Source: Xiphydria camelus
Lineage: Eukaryota; Arthropoda; Insecta; Hymenoptera; Xiphydriidae
NCBI GenBank assembly: GCA_963678675.1
Contig: OY783192.1
Coordinates: forward strand, 28,087,987 to 28,151,986
Direction: 5' to 3'
Length of the DNA: 64,000 nt
The notes beneath the pieces were generated by a model that saw nothing but the letters and a program-made list of their open reading frames with translations, was not told the DNA's origin and searched no databases. Made by a program: the position numbers and the translations under genes. This document shows, one piece after another, positions 1 through 9,783 of the stretch (the stretch's first letter is position 1; every line of letters starts with the position of its first letter).

Positions 1-20
1 ATGTTCCAAGGCAATGCGCA

Positions 21-320
21 ATTATGTTAATAATGAGTTCAATCACCAACCCGCATCAATAATCGCTTGGCATCTTCGAGGTATACTATCCACTAAATTT
101 TCGGCGTATTCGCGGGGAAGTACCTTCCAAATGCGTCGAATTTCTCAGGATACATACATCAAGCAGAAGCTTCGAGGAAAACGTGTCTTCACTGTGAAGC
201 AGCTATCCTGAGAAATTCAACGCATTTAGAAGGTACTTTCCCGCGAATACGTCGAAAATTTGGTGGATAGTATGCCTCGGAGATGCCAAGCGATTATTGA
301 TGCTGGTGAGTTAACATAAT
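21..320. mobile_element. Foldback (inverted-repeat) element
   Basis: Two arms of about 100-130 bases (roughly 21-155 and 203-320) are reverse complements with scattered mismatches, separated by a spacer of about 47 bases. The outer ends read TATGTTAA and TTAACATA. No coding capacity is credible. The flanks (GCGCAAT on the left, AGGTACCC on the right) join directly in a related repeat at 4340-4380 on the other strand, which shows that this foldback inserted into an older repeat. Confidence 0.7.
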
Positions 321-480
321 AGGTACCCATACACACAGAGATCGAACTATCGGTTTGGAACGGCAGTTCGAATCGTCGCACGGTGGGGCGATCCTATGTT
401 AAGAGTCGATCATTTGGGTGAAAGTGAAATGCAGCATTGACGGTTGCAAGTATCTACAATGATATTAGAACTGTCTAAAG
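321..480 (+). repeat. Truncated copy of the AGGTACCC-ended MITE
   Basis: It begins AGGTACCCATACACACAG and continues with sequence matching the reverse complement of the complete element at 4093-4358 for about 50 bases. It then diverges, although the CGCACGGTGGGGCGA stretch near 380 recurs inverted near 3412-3428. It is a fragment, with no gene. Confidence 0.6.
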
Positions 481-933
481 TATATGAAATCAGTAATATT
501 ACCTTCGATAAATTAACAGAAACAAAGAAATTAACATTTAAAGACGATGGATTGAAGAAGTATGCGCACCACGCTCGGTTGAATTGTCATACTTTACCTT
601 CAAATTGTTAAAGAAATGCGAGAAAAATGGAGGCGTACACCAAATGTTGCATTTCTTTGGACCCTTCTCTACCAATCTATGCTATTTTTGCAGTGACAGA
701 ATAAAAAATACGCAGGTAGGAGTTAAATGTTTCTCGTATGCAAGTCTTAGGATGAATATCAAAGTTTGAGTAGAGTTTTAAAAAAAGTGCCAAAAGTTGC
801 CGTGGTATACTACTTATGTACCGTTATATAGAGGAAAGTGTGTTCTATAAGAGCATGTAAAAGTTGCGTCCACTTCGGTCCACCTTCGCGAGTTATTTAC
901 ACAAATCCTAACTCATAATCCACTTGAAACGTC
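481..933. other. Stretch with no recognised gene
   Basis: AT-rich DNA. A short open frame at 584-769 has no recognisable domain and no coding signature. I see no promoter, RNA gene or clear repeat boundary here. Confidence 0.5.
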
Positions 934-1236
934 TAAAGGCCAAAGCACATCTAGGCGAAGCGACGCGCCGCGAAGCGAAGCTACTTTTTATATTTCCATT
1001 GATTCTTATGAGGTAACGCACACTTGAGCGAAGCGAAGCGCCGCGACCTAGGATAAGCACACTTGTGCGACTGGAAGCGCAGCGAAGCGACGCGCCGCGA
1101 AGCGAAGCTACCTTTTATATTTCCATTGATTCTTACGAGGTAACGCACACTTGAGCGAAGCGAAGCGCCGCGAAGCGAAGCGCGGCGAAGCGAAGCGCGG
1201 CGAACCGAAACGCCGCGAAGCGAAGCGCCGCGAGAA

Positions 1237-1365
1237 ATGTTTATCGTGGACGGAATGTAATTCGTTAACGGATGTAAAGTTTCGTCGATCACTTCCGTTA
1301 ACGATTCGAAAATCCTTTCCAAGATAGATCTCGTCAACGAAATGAATTTTCTCACACGAAATAGT
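1237..1365 (+). repeat. Partial arm of the TTCGTTAACG palindromic element
   Basis: About 130 bases match the outer arm of the 844-base palindrome at 33687-34530 (for example TTAACGATTCGAAAAT and AAGATAGATCTCGTCAACGA). The inner part and the opposite arm are missing, so this is a fragment. Confidence 0.75.
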
Positions 1366-1379
1366 ATCTTATATCATAA

Positions 1380-1497
1380 GGCGGAAATTCGAGATTTTTT
1401 CAGACTGTGTTTAATTAGATAGTAACACGAGGCATGGTTTGGGGAGGAGGCTACGATCTATATAAACACAGTCTTAAAAATCCGAGGATTTCCGCCG
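1380..1497. repeat. Hairpin-forming inverted repeat
   Basis: GGCGGAAATTC...CAGACTGTGTTTA at 1380-1412 is repeated as its reverse complement at 1463-1496. The loop is about 50 bases. It looks like a small MITE inside the composite element. Confidence 0.6.
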
Positions 1498-1632
1498 AAT
1501 GACATATTAGTTATTTTCGTTATTAGGGCGTGAAGCGCTGTTTTTAACGAGTGTGAAGTTTGCCGCACGAGCGAAGCGAGTACGGCAATCACACTCGTTA
1601 GAACGGCGCGAAACAACCGAATAACGAATTCT

Positions 1633-1795
1633 ATTTTTTGTCACTAAGTGTCAAATACGAGGTTGACGATTTCACGCACTGCGCAGGTTATTTCACGCAC
1701 TGCGCAACTTTTCACGAATTGGTGTGTGAAAGATGATTTCACATGCGTCGAGGACGCCCATGAAACCGAGTATTTGACACTGAGTGACAAAAACT
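1633..1795. mobile_element. Small TIR element (MITE), about 160 bp
   Basis: The left end TTTTTGTCACTAAGTGTCAA is matched by an inverted right end TTGACACTGAGTGACAAAAA. The right-hand 50 bases recur almost exactly at 19990-20038, downstream of the large palindrome, showing a dispersed family. No coding potential. Confidence 0.6.
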
Positions 1796-2536
1796 ATTTT
1801 TCCTCACGAATGCCCATTTCTCAAAACAAAACATGTACACGGCTCATTTCACGTTGCGTTCATCAGTTTGAAAAAGGCGAAAATGAATGAAAAAGGCGAA
1901 AAAGGCGAAAATGACTGACATTTTACGGCGCTTCCCTTCTCTCCCTTCTCTACCCGGGTATCCATATATGGATATTTTCAGGTATAGCTGTTTATACCTG
2001 GTAGAGAAGGGGATAGAATTCGCCGCGCTTCTCTTCGCCGCGCTTCGCTTCGCCGCGCTTCGCTTCGCGTCGCTTCGCTTCGCCCAAGTGTGCATTGCAC
2101 AGCCGCGCTTCGCGGCGCGTCGCTTCGCCTAGATGTGCTTTGACCTTAAAGCGGCGCACAGTGGCTACACGATAGCGACGTAATTGCACGGTATAGTTTA
2201 CGCAAAAAAAGCGTGTAGTCATCGCTTCAAGTATCGGGAACGTATCTGGCATCTTTGATAGCGGTAAGTAGAAACTGTAATTAACGAAGCTATTAGAATT
2301 TACGCATAATCCGAAACGGTGTTAATAGAGGATTAAGGATTATGACTATTGCACTCATTAACAGTGTTATAATATCGGACGAGTACCTGGAAAGATCTAA
2401 TCAGCAGGGTTTATTCCAGTTGGATTTTATCGTAGTGCTCAGGGGTAGATATGTATATGAGGAAGGTGCAGTGAAATATTATTTTCAGTTTAGCGTCGTT
2501 ATTCACTGTATGTGTTACTTACGCGCGAAAGTGTGA

Positions 2537-2794
2537 ACATGGAGAAGTTTCAGCAAAGGTTACACTTATACAACGCTCTCAGGGAATCAGGAAGTAATCT
2601 ATACTTCGTCTATTGCACCCAAATTAGTGACCCAAAAAAAGAAGAAGTTGTGGCCGGAAGTTAAACAATTATTGAATATTGTTGTTGACGATGAAGACAA
2701 GGAGAACATTACTATTCAACAATTAATCGAAAGCAAAAGAGAGGATGAAGATGACGATGAAGACGATTCTTCTACCAGTTCTGACAGTGAATAG
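2537..2794 (+). pseudogene. Possible coding fragment with an acidic C-terminus
   Basis: After a TGA at about 2534-2536 one frame stays open to TAG at 2792-2794, about 85 codons without an internal methionine start. The product ends with K-L-W-P-E-V-K, then an acidic, serine-rich tail (runs of D and E, then SSTSSDSE). That composition differs from the surrounding AT-rich DNA and looks like the C-terminus of a real protein, perhaps a transposon-encoded one. I do not recognise the family. It could be a terminal exon or a dead fragment. Confidence 0.3.
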
Positions 2795-4092
2795 ATACAT
2801 GATTCAAATATTGTTTCTGTGTTGGTTAAGAACCATGTTTAAAAATATAATATATTTCTATATTTCTGGTAGCACTGACTAAGGTTTCTCTCGAAACCGC
2901 TACTAAATATTTCAGGTGTAGTATTTCAAATCAATTGTACTCTCCATGAAATATGTGTAGCGAAATCGAGGCCTATCGATATCAACATCCATCATCATCA
3001 TCGTCATCATTATTACGGTCTCACTTCAGTGGGAGGTTCATGAAAATGTGAAACTATGCTTCTTAGCTTTAACGTATAGTTGATCGAGAATGTATAAATA
3101 TTTAACATGATAATACCTACTAAAAAACTAATAACGTAATTTAGAAAGCCCTGCGATAAAGAGAAATACTTCTAGGTCCTAAATTCGTAGTTATTTCTCG
3201 AATTTTATTTTCTCCCGCATCCAAAAACAGGAGAATTTTGTACTTCGCAATCAAAAGTTTGAATGTTATTAACGCCTTTGCAAATATATTTGCATAATCT
3301 CGTATGACATTAAACTCTTTTGCGGAACATACTGTTTGTAAATCTGCCTTAGTTATTGTCATACGTCCTCAGGGATAATAGAAATAATCAATGATCGCCC
3401 GTCCCTATACTTCGCCCCACCGTGCGTCGGGTCGATCCGTCGGTTTTAACCGTCGTCGTCCACTAACGCAGAATAGAAATCCGCGGTTAAAACTGACAGG
3501 TCGAACCGCCACAGGCCGGCCGGCCGCAAAACTGCAGATCGACCCGTAGTGTCGACCGACAGTAGACGGGCTGAGAAAATCGATTTTGTTGCGCTTTTAC
3601 TTCATAAGAGAGAGAGTGTACGATTTTAATTTTTCTTTTTTTAAAATACTCGGAAAAATATATAGAACAAATGTGACATAAAGCCAAAGTTTGCTTTTTA
3701 ATTTTTAATAAAAATGTATTTTTTGTACGGCTTTTTCTTTAAATATCTCGAAAACTATTGAGAGTTATCGAGACATGCTGTGGAAAAAAAGTAGAGAATT
3801 TCAAGACGAAACGATTGGTTTTTATCTCATTTTGTTACGATGAATAGTTCTCGAGATATTGAATTTTGTACATAAATACGCGCCGTAGCGCCTGTGCGCT
3901 CTTGTAAACAAATGCCTCTAACTTCACTAAAAATTGGTATTTTCCGATGATTTTTGTTTTGTTTTAACTTAGCGGATACTTTTCAACCGCTTCAATAAGC
4001 TTCATACAGAATTCTTATTCGCCGATTTTGAGCATTTTTCTCTAATAAATATTAACATAAAAATCCAAACGTCTACAACGATATTTTTAAAT
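2795..4092. other. AT-rich stretch, no gene recognised
   Basis: It holds a short CAT/CGT trinucleotide run at 2988-3018 and a GC-rich patch at 3405-3560 with GGCCGGCCGG and CGTCGG-type motifs, resembling decayed Harbinger-type ends. From 3600 to 4080 is AT-rich DNA. No open frame longer than about 75 codons looks coding. Confidence 0.5.
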
Positions 4093-4358
4093 AGGTACCC
4101 ATACACACAGAATTGTCGGTTTATCTTGTCGGTGAACGAAGGGCCTAAATAGCGCTTTCGGTACGAACCGACGTTCCGTCTGTCGTGCTAAAACGCATGT
4201 TAGTGGACGGTGGCAGTTTTTCCCGTCGGTCTGGACTGACGGGTCAGCCTGACAGTTCGATCTGGCGCGTGGCGCGCCCACTAACTGAAAGGTAAAACTG
4301 TCGGTTCGAACCGCGCCGTTCCAAACCAACAGTTCGACCTCTGTGTGTATGGGCACCT
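4093..4358. mobile_element. MITE with AGGTACCCATACACACAG termini
   Basis: A 266-base element: left end AGGTACCCATACACACAG, right end CTGTGTGTATGGGCACCT. Internal sequence is rich in CGGTTCGAACCG and GTCGGTC motifs like the other Harbinger-type MITEs here. Its flank TGCGCATTACCTTGAAACAT is the inverted form of bases 1-20, so this copy represents the site before the 21-320 foldback inserted. Confidence 0.7.
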
Positions 4359-4802
4359 GATTGCGCATTACCTTGAAACATGTCAAACGTATGTATGTGG
4401 AAAAAAACATTGTTGAATACATTTTTTATGAATAACGCCATACGCACTCTTACTTAACTTACTGTACTTACCACAATCTTTACATCATAAGTATTTGATA
4501 CACTGGTTTGAGCTACAACTTTACAGGTTATAACGATCTCTCCGTTTTCGGTGTCATCTGTCTATTACATTAAGTACATGACCCGATTCAAATAATTTTC
4601 GTCCTTTTACATTATTTTGACCTCGTATGAGGTGATTTTGGATTGGCTGAAAGCCATACTTAATAATTCTGATCATTTTTATAAATTCTCTAATAGCGTC
4701 ACACTGTAAATTTACTCCCAAATAGTATCTATTTCAGTCGTGTGGTCGCGCGCACCGGCGAATACACTAACATCTATAGCTCGTGCACGGTCCCTATACA
4801 CT

Positions 4803-5209
4803 TAGGCCCTCCGCCCACGAGGCTACTCAAAAGAAACTGGAACTGGTAAGTAACTGGAATCACTAGCAACTAGTCGCCTTGGTTTCGCACACGAAGCAAC
4901 GCGAAAGTAACGTGATTTCGACCGGTCGGTACGCAATGACCAATGTCTGCAGTTTCGTTTCGTATCCGTGAGCTTGTTTTACTGAATCTACCACGCACAA
5001 CGTCGGCAACTCGGCAACTCTAATCACTTGGCGACCAGCAGGACGAGTCGCTAGAAACCAATTGCCAACGCATCACAAACTAATCACTTTGCAGTTGCGT
5101 CGTGAGCGGACTTCTATTTAAATGCATTGGCGGAAACTTGCACGCGACTCGTTGGCGATTTGGGTTCCAATCGCGTCGCTTCTCAGTAGCCTCGTGGGCG
5201 GAAGGCCTA
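4803..5209. mobile_element. TIR element, about 400 bp
   Basis: The left end TAGGCCCTCCGCCCACGAGG is matched inverted at the right by CCTCGTGGGCGGAAGGCCTA, with the match extending a few more bases inward. The interior contains repeated ACTAGTCGCC and GCAACTCGGCAACTC patches. Target duplication is not clear. Confidence 0.6.
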
Positions 5210-5902
5210 GATGAAACGAACGGCAAGTTGAAGGAGTTACTACCTGAATGTGCTGGACGTGACTTGATACACTATGCTGCACTCGACACTGCACACTTCG
5301 CTACACACTTGGATATATGTTTGGTTGAATTGGTTGCCCCGATGATAACTTATGAGATTGAAATGAAGACGAACCGTCGAATTAAAAGTTCGAGCGCTTC
5401 CACACTAAATTGCACTGTGTGCCGTCGGCGGTACACTTCGTTATATGTATTAGTTAACACAAGTTTTTTTGACTATTAGGCGTCGGACTGACGTCGATTC
5501 ATTTCGGCAAGGACGAACTCGCGCAACTTCTCGTAACTAACACAAGTCGTTTGGTTGCGACTTATATATCTTACATCTAACAGTAGTTGTAAGACGGTGG
5601 GGATAGCGTCGGCTGATGCGGTATATGCCCTGATTGGCTGGATTAAGATGGTGGTGTAGGTAGTATGGGCTGATGCGGTGCGCCATAATTGGCTAGAGCA
5701 GGAATAACGGTGGAACAAAAGATGACGCTGGGTATTTTCCGAGGCCCGCGTCTAATGTGCAAGGGTATGACGCTAAGAATTTCCCGAATTCCTTACCTAA
5801 CGGTTAAGGCTACCGGATGCTCGTTTTCTGACCATACGGATGGGTCAGGTTACGTCGAATGGTGAATTGATCCTTTGTGTCTTTATGACTCAGGTATTAA
5901 GC
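5210..5902. other. Stretch with no recognised gene
   Basis: An open frame on plus (5102-5479, 125 codons) overlaps the right end of the preceding TIR element. It encodes a composition without recognisable domains, so I treat it as chance. An inverted 80-codon frame at 5476-5718 is likewise unsupported. Confidence 0.4.
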
Positions 5903-6255
5903 TTCCTGATCTGTCATTTATTGAATTCGTCATTCTCCCCTTTACAAAACTGATTAAGGCCGGCCTCACACATTTCTGAATTCAGAATCTGAAGTCCGAC
6001 ACTCAGCCTCACACAGCCGGAATGTCTTGAATGAAATACAATTCCGGGCGTTCTGAATTCCATTTCTGAATTCAGAAAGATATTCCAGCTGTGTCAGGCC
6101 GGCCTTAGGATTCGACGGATAGCGATATCGGTTAAAGTAGGTCTGCGGGAAACGGCTTATTTCCGATCCGTTTGGTAATTAACCTTCCGAGAAAGGTACG
6201 GTACTGCAAGCGCATTTGCAGCCTGGATTCGCCGAAATATACCGCCCGCATTGAA
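5903..6255 (+). repeat. Dispersed repeat copy 1 (TTGAATTCGTCATTC ... GGTAATTAACCTT), split by a MITE
   Basis: The left half (5905-5955) and right half (6108-6250) align with one continuous repeat at 9990-10145, and in reverse with 41415-41605. Shared landmarks are TTGAATTCGTCATTCTC, TAGCGATATCGGTT, GGTAATTAACCTT and CTGCAAGCGCATTTGC. The two halves are separated by the MITE at 5957-6105. Confidence 0.75.
5957..6105. mobile_element. MITE with AGGCCGGCCT termini and TA duplication
   Basis: A 149-base element whose ends are both AGGCCGGCCT and whose interior carries inverted TTTCTGAATTCAGAA sequences. It is flanked by TA on each side (5955-5956 and 6106-6107). The related repeat at 10040 lacks it, confirming insertion. 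Confidence 0.8.
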
Positions 6256-7087
6256 ATTAACTTTGGCCTGCAAATTCTTATTCAAAATTACCAGCATTCG
6301 GATCGCTTCTAAAAGTGAAGACAATAATCCGTGGATTTCGAACTGCGATCGAGTGAGCGCGACTTTGTGTATCAGTCGCAGCCGTCCAACGATCATTACA
6401 ATCCAGATGAACACGAAACGGTCGAAACCACCCTTCGAATACCCGACGGAACGTCGAAGAGCAACGATTATTATCACTACAAAAAACCGATTCTTTCCAT
6501 TGGACAACTTCTTACGCGGCTTCCCGCACATCCGCGCCCGCGGCGCCATCTCTTCGAGGTGTTTTTCGACGGAAACAACCCAAAGATCCTCACCTCAAGA
6601 ATTTACTCCCTTATTGAGCGCGCAACAAGGGGTGCGGCGTTCTCGTACGGCTTTTGTGCGCGGCAGACGAAGACGGCGGTTCGTCCTGCGCGACGCTGAG
6701 ACGCCATACTTTTGGTAAATCGTCCGGTCGTCGTCGTCGTCATCGATGGTACCTACGGGCCTTCTATATCTAGTCACGAGGGAGAAGTCGGCGCGGTTGG
6801 GATGAGGATTGTCTGATTGGTTACGGTGCGAAGACGTGCGAATAGGGGACAAGATTTGACGCGTTGTCGCCGAGGTACATACATATATGCCGCAAGATCA
6901 AAAGTTCCACGCGCGCGAAAGGACGAACCGTTTAGATTGTATCTCATTTGGCTCGTGAGCGGAGATCGCCGGGAGTTAAGTTCGAAGCTCTGGTTCTTAT
7001 ATAGAGGAAAAAATGTGGTGGATTTGACTTAATTAGCGGTCACGGGCGGGAGAACGCAGATCTACGCTATGAAGTTTTTAGAGTAAA
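6256..7087. other. Stretch with overlapping open frames, no recognised gene
   Basis: Several frames on both strands stay open between 6157 and 6850 (up to 155 codons). They overlap in all frames, the DNA is GC-richer and CpG-rich, and none shows a known domain. I regard them as chance in a low-stop-codon patch. A GTCGTCGTCGTC run lies at 6727-6739. Confidence 0.4.
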
Positions 7088-7210
7088 TGTTATATTGCTT
7101 TCAGAAGAGTGCGCTAACTCTAACTATAAATGACTAGAGCACCGTCCCAACCACTGCCGAAGTCAAATTCAGGGAAGTTCAAACACACGCGTTTGCCACG
7201 GAACATACTG
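7088..7210. repeat. Fragment of the CAGTATGTCCCG foldback family
   Basis: It contains AGAGTGCGCTAACTCTAACT, the CGAAGTCAAAT region and the terminal GGAACATACTG followed by TA. These match the right arm of the complete element at 51730-52126. The left arm is missing. Confidence 0.65.
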
Positions 7211-7562
7211 TATTATAAAGAAAAAAAAAAAAAAATCATCAGAATTGAAACCAAATAGGATACATAAGTCTTGAGTTAATGGTTTTAAAGTTTCTTTCAA
7301 TTTTTCTCTAGCACCTTACGTTTTTGAGAAGAAATGAGAAAAATCCATAAAAATCGCCTTTTCTATTTCATTTTTCTAAAACATTTAATACACAGCTATT
7401 CTCACACTGCTTACGGATTATTTATTTCAAATGGAACTCGACATTTTCGTTCTTATAAAAGTCATCGTGATAAACAAAAAAGGTATAAAATGAAAAGCCG
7501 TTTGTGGGATGTCACTTAAAGTAGAGGAGTAAGTGAGAGTTAGTCGTGCATAGCGCAACTTA
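7211..7562. other. AT-rich stretch, no gene recognised
   Basis: It contains an A-run at 7219-7235. An open frame at 7334-7519 has no domain. The next feature begins after the TTA at 7560-7562. Confidence 0.5.
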
Positions 7563-7690
7563 GGGCCGGTTTTACCAACACGGTATAAACGCGGTATAGC
7601 GCTATACTGAGAATATAACCAGCAATAAGCCTTATGGTTATTCTCAGTATAGCGCTATACCGCGTTTATACCTGTTGGTAAAACCGGCCC
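7563..7690. mobile_element. 128-bp hairpin MITE flanked by TTA
   Basis: Two near-perfect arms of about 60 bases begin GGGCCGGTTTTACCAACA and end in its inverse. The element is flanked by TTA at 7560-7562 and 7691-7693, the duplication typical of PIF/Harbinger elements. The right TTA is also the left TTA of the next Harbinger element. Confidence 0.85.
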
Positions 7691-8040
7691 TTAAGGGCCC
7701 CATACACGTTCAGTCGGCCGGCCGGCCGCCGGCCGGCCGTGGACTGTCAGTCCGACTGTCAATCGACCGTCAGTCCTGGCCGGCCGCGGGTTATCGATAG
7801 GGTAAAACACCCAGTGATTGGCCTTTTAAACAGACGAAATTATACAGTAATTGGCTTATCGTTTCCTCTTTCTATCGAATGCATTTGTTATGAGAGAGGG
7901 CCAATCACTATCGCATGGCCAATGACTGTATCGTTTACCCTACTCAAACTACACCTACAATTTTGTTCACTGAATGCGTCCGTCAGTTCTCTGCCGGCTT
8001 CGATAGTAGCATAACGATTTTACAAATTGAGAGTATAAAT

Positions 8041-8478
8041 ATGTCGCAAAAAGAATATGCAGCTGCACTTGTTATTTTGACAAACCAGCAGAGGAAACGA
8101 AAACAGAGACAAATTTGGATGAAAGAGTGGTTGAAGAAATGCACTTTATCTCACGTGGGGCTTGTACGTGAACTTCGTCAATCCAGTGCAAGTGATTTGA
8201 AAAATTTCCTGAGGATGGACGAGAATTGTTTCCAGTACTTGCTAAATTTGGTAAAGCCACATATTACCAAAAAGGACACCGTAATGCGGCAAGCAATTAC
8301 CGCAGAAGAACGGCTTTTGGTGACCCTGAGATATTTGGCAACAGGGCGCAGTATGGAGGATTTAAAATTCAGCGCAATTATTTCGCCACAAGCTCTGGGA
8401 AAAATTATCCCAGAGACTTGCAAATATATATTTTTGACCTTGAAGGAGGAATATTTAAAGGTAAAGTGTAAAAATATA
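8041..8478 (+). pseudogene. Harbinger transposase N-terminal fragment
   Basis: It starts M-S-Q-K-E-Y-A-A and reads about 146 codons before a nested foldback element. The block M-D-E-N-C-F-Q-Y-L-L-N-L-V-K-P and the ITAEERLLVTLRYLATG segment are the classic conserved N-terminal helices of HARBI1/DDE_Tnp_4 transposases (helix-turn-helix region ahead of the catalytic domain). The catalytic DDE part is absent from this copy and from copy 2. In copy 2 the same region is frameshifted after AEERL. It is therefore a dead transposase in a MITE-like derivative. Confidence 0.85.
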
Positions 8479-8874
8479 CAGGGTGATTCGAAATGGGCGC
8501 ACTTCCTCTCGTAGAGAGATTCTTCGCAAACAACTGAACCGAAAGTTCCTGTACAAAATGGTCGTGCTCCGCCTAGTTTACAAGATAATCCAGTTCGAAA
8601 ATATCCAATCCAAAGTCAGATTCAAGGGACAAGATTTTAGACGGCAGCGAAACTCGCAGTAGTTACTCCAGCGTGCCTCCTCTGCAGCCTAGAATTTTGA
8701 AATCAATCATCGGAGCGGCGGAAGGCACCCTAATATTCGAAAAGCACCACCTGAGTCGTAAAAAAATTCACCAAATTTGTGCGGAGCACAAAAATTTTGT
8801 ACAGGAACTTTCGATTCAGTTTTTTGCGAAGAATCTCTCTACGAGAGGAAGTGCGCCCATTTCGAATCACCCTG
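8479..8874. mobile_element. Mariner-like foldback MITE nested in the Harbinger copy
   Basis: A 396-base palindromic element with termini CAGGGTGATTCGAAATGG and the inverse. Arms run about 130 bases and include inverted TACAAAATGGTCG and GCGGAGCAC parts. Flanking TA at 8477-8478 and 8875-8876. The corresponding position in Harbinger copy 2 (near 14537-14547) is uninterrupted, which proves both ends. Confidence 0.92.
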
Positions 8875-9572
8875 TATAGAAGTATATTTAAGTATTTTAT
8901 TCCAAAATTAATTAACATTAAACTGATACCTAGGATATATTAATAAAAGTAATATTTAAAATTTATTAATAAAATAAGAATAAAAAAAGATAGCGATATA
9001 TATTACAATAGGTATACAGGTATAGGTAATGCGGGAGACGGATTATTTCGACCCGTCCGGTAATTAACCTTTCCGAGAAAGGGCGTGGTTGCAAGGTCAT
9101 AAAATTTCAGACTGGAGTAAAATTTTTCCGTCAGTCCGTCGCCGGACGAATCCCTGTCGGTGAACTCCAACACGCGTTTAATTTTATTAATCAACAGGCC
9201 TCCGGCAGGTAGCGCGACTTCCCATTTAAATTTGTGTGCGTAGCGGAAAGCGGCCGGCCGACTGAACGTGCATAGGTACCTTAACTGTGTGTGTGCGGCC
9301 GGTCGGCCAGGACTGTCGGCCGACTGACAGTCGGCCTGCAGGCCACGGCCGACCGGCCGACTGAACGTGTATGGGGACCTTTACTCTTGTAGTTTGAACG
9401 GCAATATCTCACAAACGGTTCAACTAATGGGCATTTCACCTAATACATTTTTTATTAACCTCGATGAGCTCTAAAACTTTATAAGAACGAAAATGTCGAT
9501 TTTCATTGAAAAAAATAGAGATGACCTTTACATCTCGTTCATATAACGCATGTTATCAAAAACCACTTATAC

Positions 9573-9768
9573 AGAGACAGTACGTGGATGGGGTACTTAG
9601 GGAACGTGTGAGTATGAGTGAGAACACACCGTGACAGCATAATACCTTCTCTGTTGCATACAATTTTCTGCACAAGTTCGAGACAGGGAAGCTCTTATGT
9701 CGTCACCGTGTGTTCTTACTCGCACTTACACGTCCCCTAGGTACCCCATCCTCGTATTATCTCCGTGC
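9573..9768. mobile_element. Hairpin MITE
   Basis: Arms at about 9573-9642 and 9700-9768 are inverted with some mismatches: GGATGGGGTACTTAGGGAACG against CGTCCCCTAGGTACCCCATCC, and GAGAACACACCGTGAC against GTCACCGTGTGTTCTTAC. No coding potential. Confidence 0.7.
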
Positions 9769-9783
9769 GTATTGTAGGTCTTA

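Larger units (their letters stand above)
934..2150. mobile_element. Composite TIR element with GCGAAGC-rich subterminal arrays
   Basis: Both ends carry the same inverted sequence. The left end has AAAGCACATCTAGGCGAAGC (about 941-960), and its reverse complement lies at about 2120-2142. Inside each end is a low-complexity array built from GCGAAGC and GCGCCGCGAAGC units (about 955-1235 and, inverted, 2028-2130). Open frames there (R-S-A-A-K type peptide repeats) are by-products of the array. The interior holds a partial arm of the element found at 33687-34530, a hairpin at 1380-1497 and a small TIR element at 1633-1795. Target duplication is unclear. Confidence 0.6.
7694..9380 (+). mobile_element. 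PIF/Harbinger-type element, copy 1
   Basis: A 1687-base element with termini AGGGCCCCATACACGTTC and GAACGTGTATGGGGACCT and TTA duplications at 7691-7693 and 9381-9383. Subterminal GGCCGGCCGG-rich segments follow each end, with a second internal copy of the GGCCGACTGAACGTG end at 9250-9270. It carries the N-terminal part of a transposase (8041 on), interrupted by a 396-bp foldback at 8479. No DDE catalytic region remains, so it is non-autonomous. A second copy lies inverted at 14032-15267. Confidence 0.88.

Noticed and set aside
955..1235. CRISPR-like array in the GCGAAGC region
   Set aside because: The repeats are short, irregular and lack unique spacers; the DNA is eukaryotic.
6157..6852. 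Overlapping frames of 85-155 codons on both strands
   Set aside because: All frames are open together in a low-stop GC-richer patch; no domain, start context or splice pattern supports any one.
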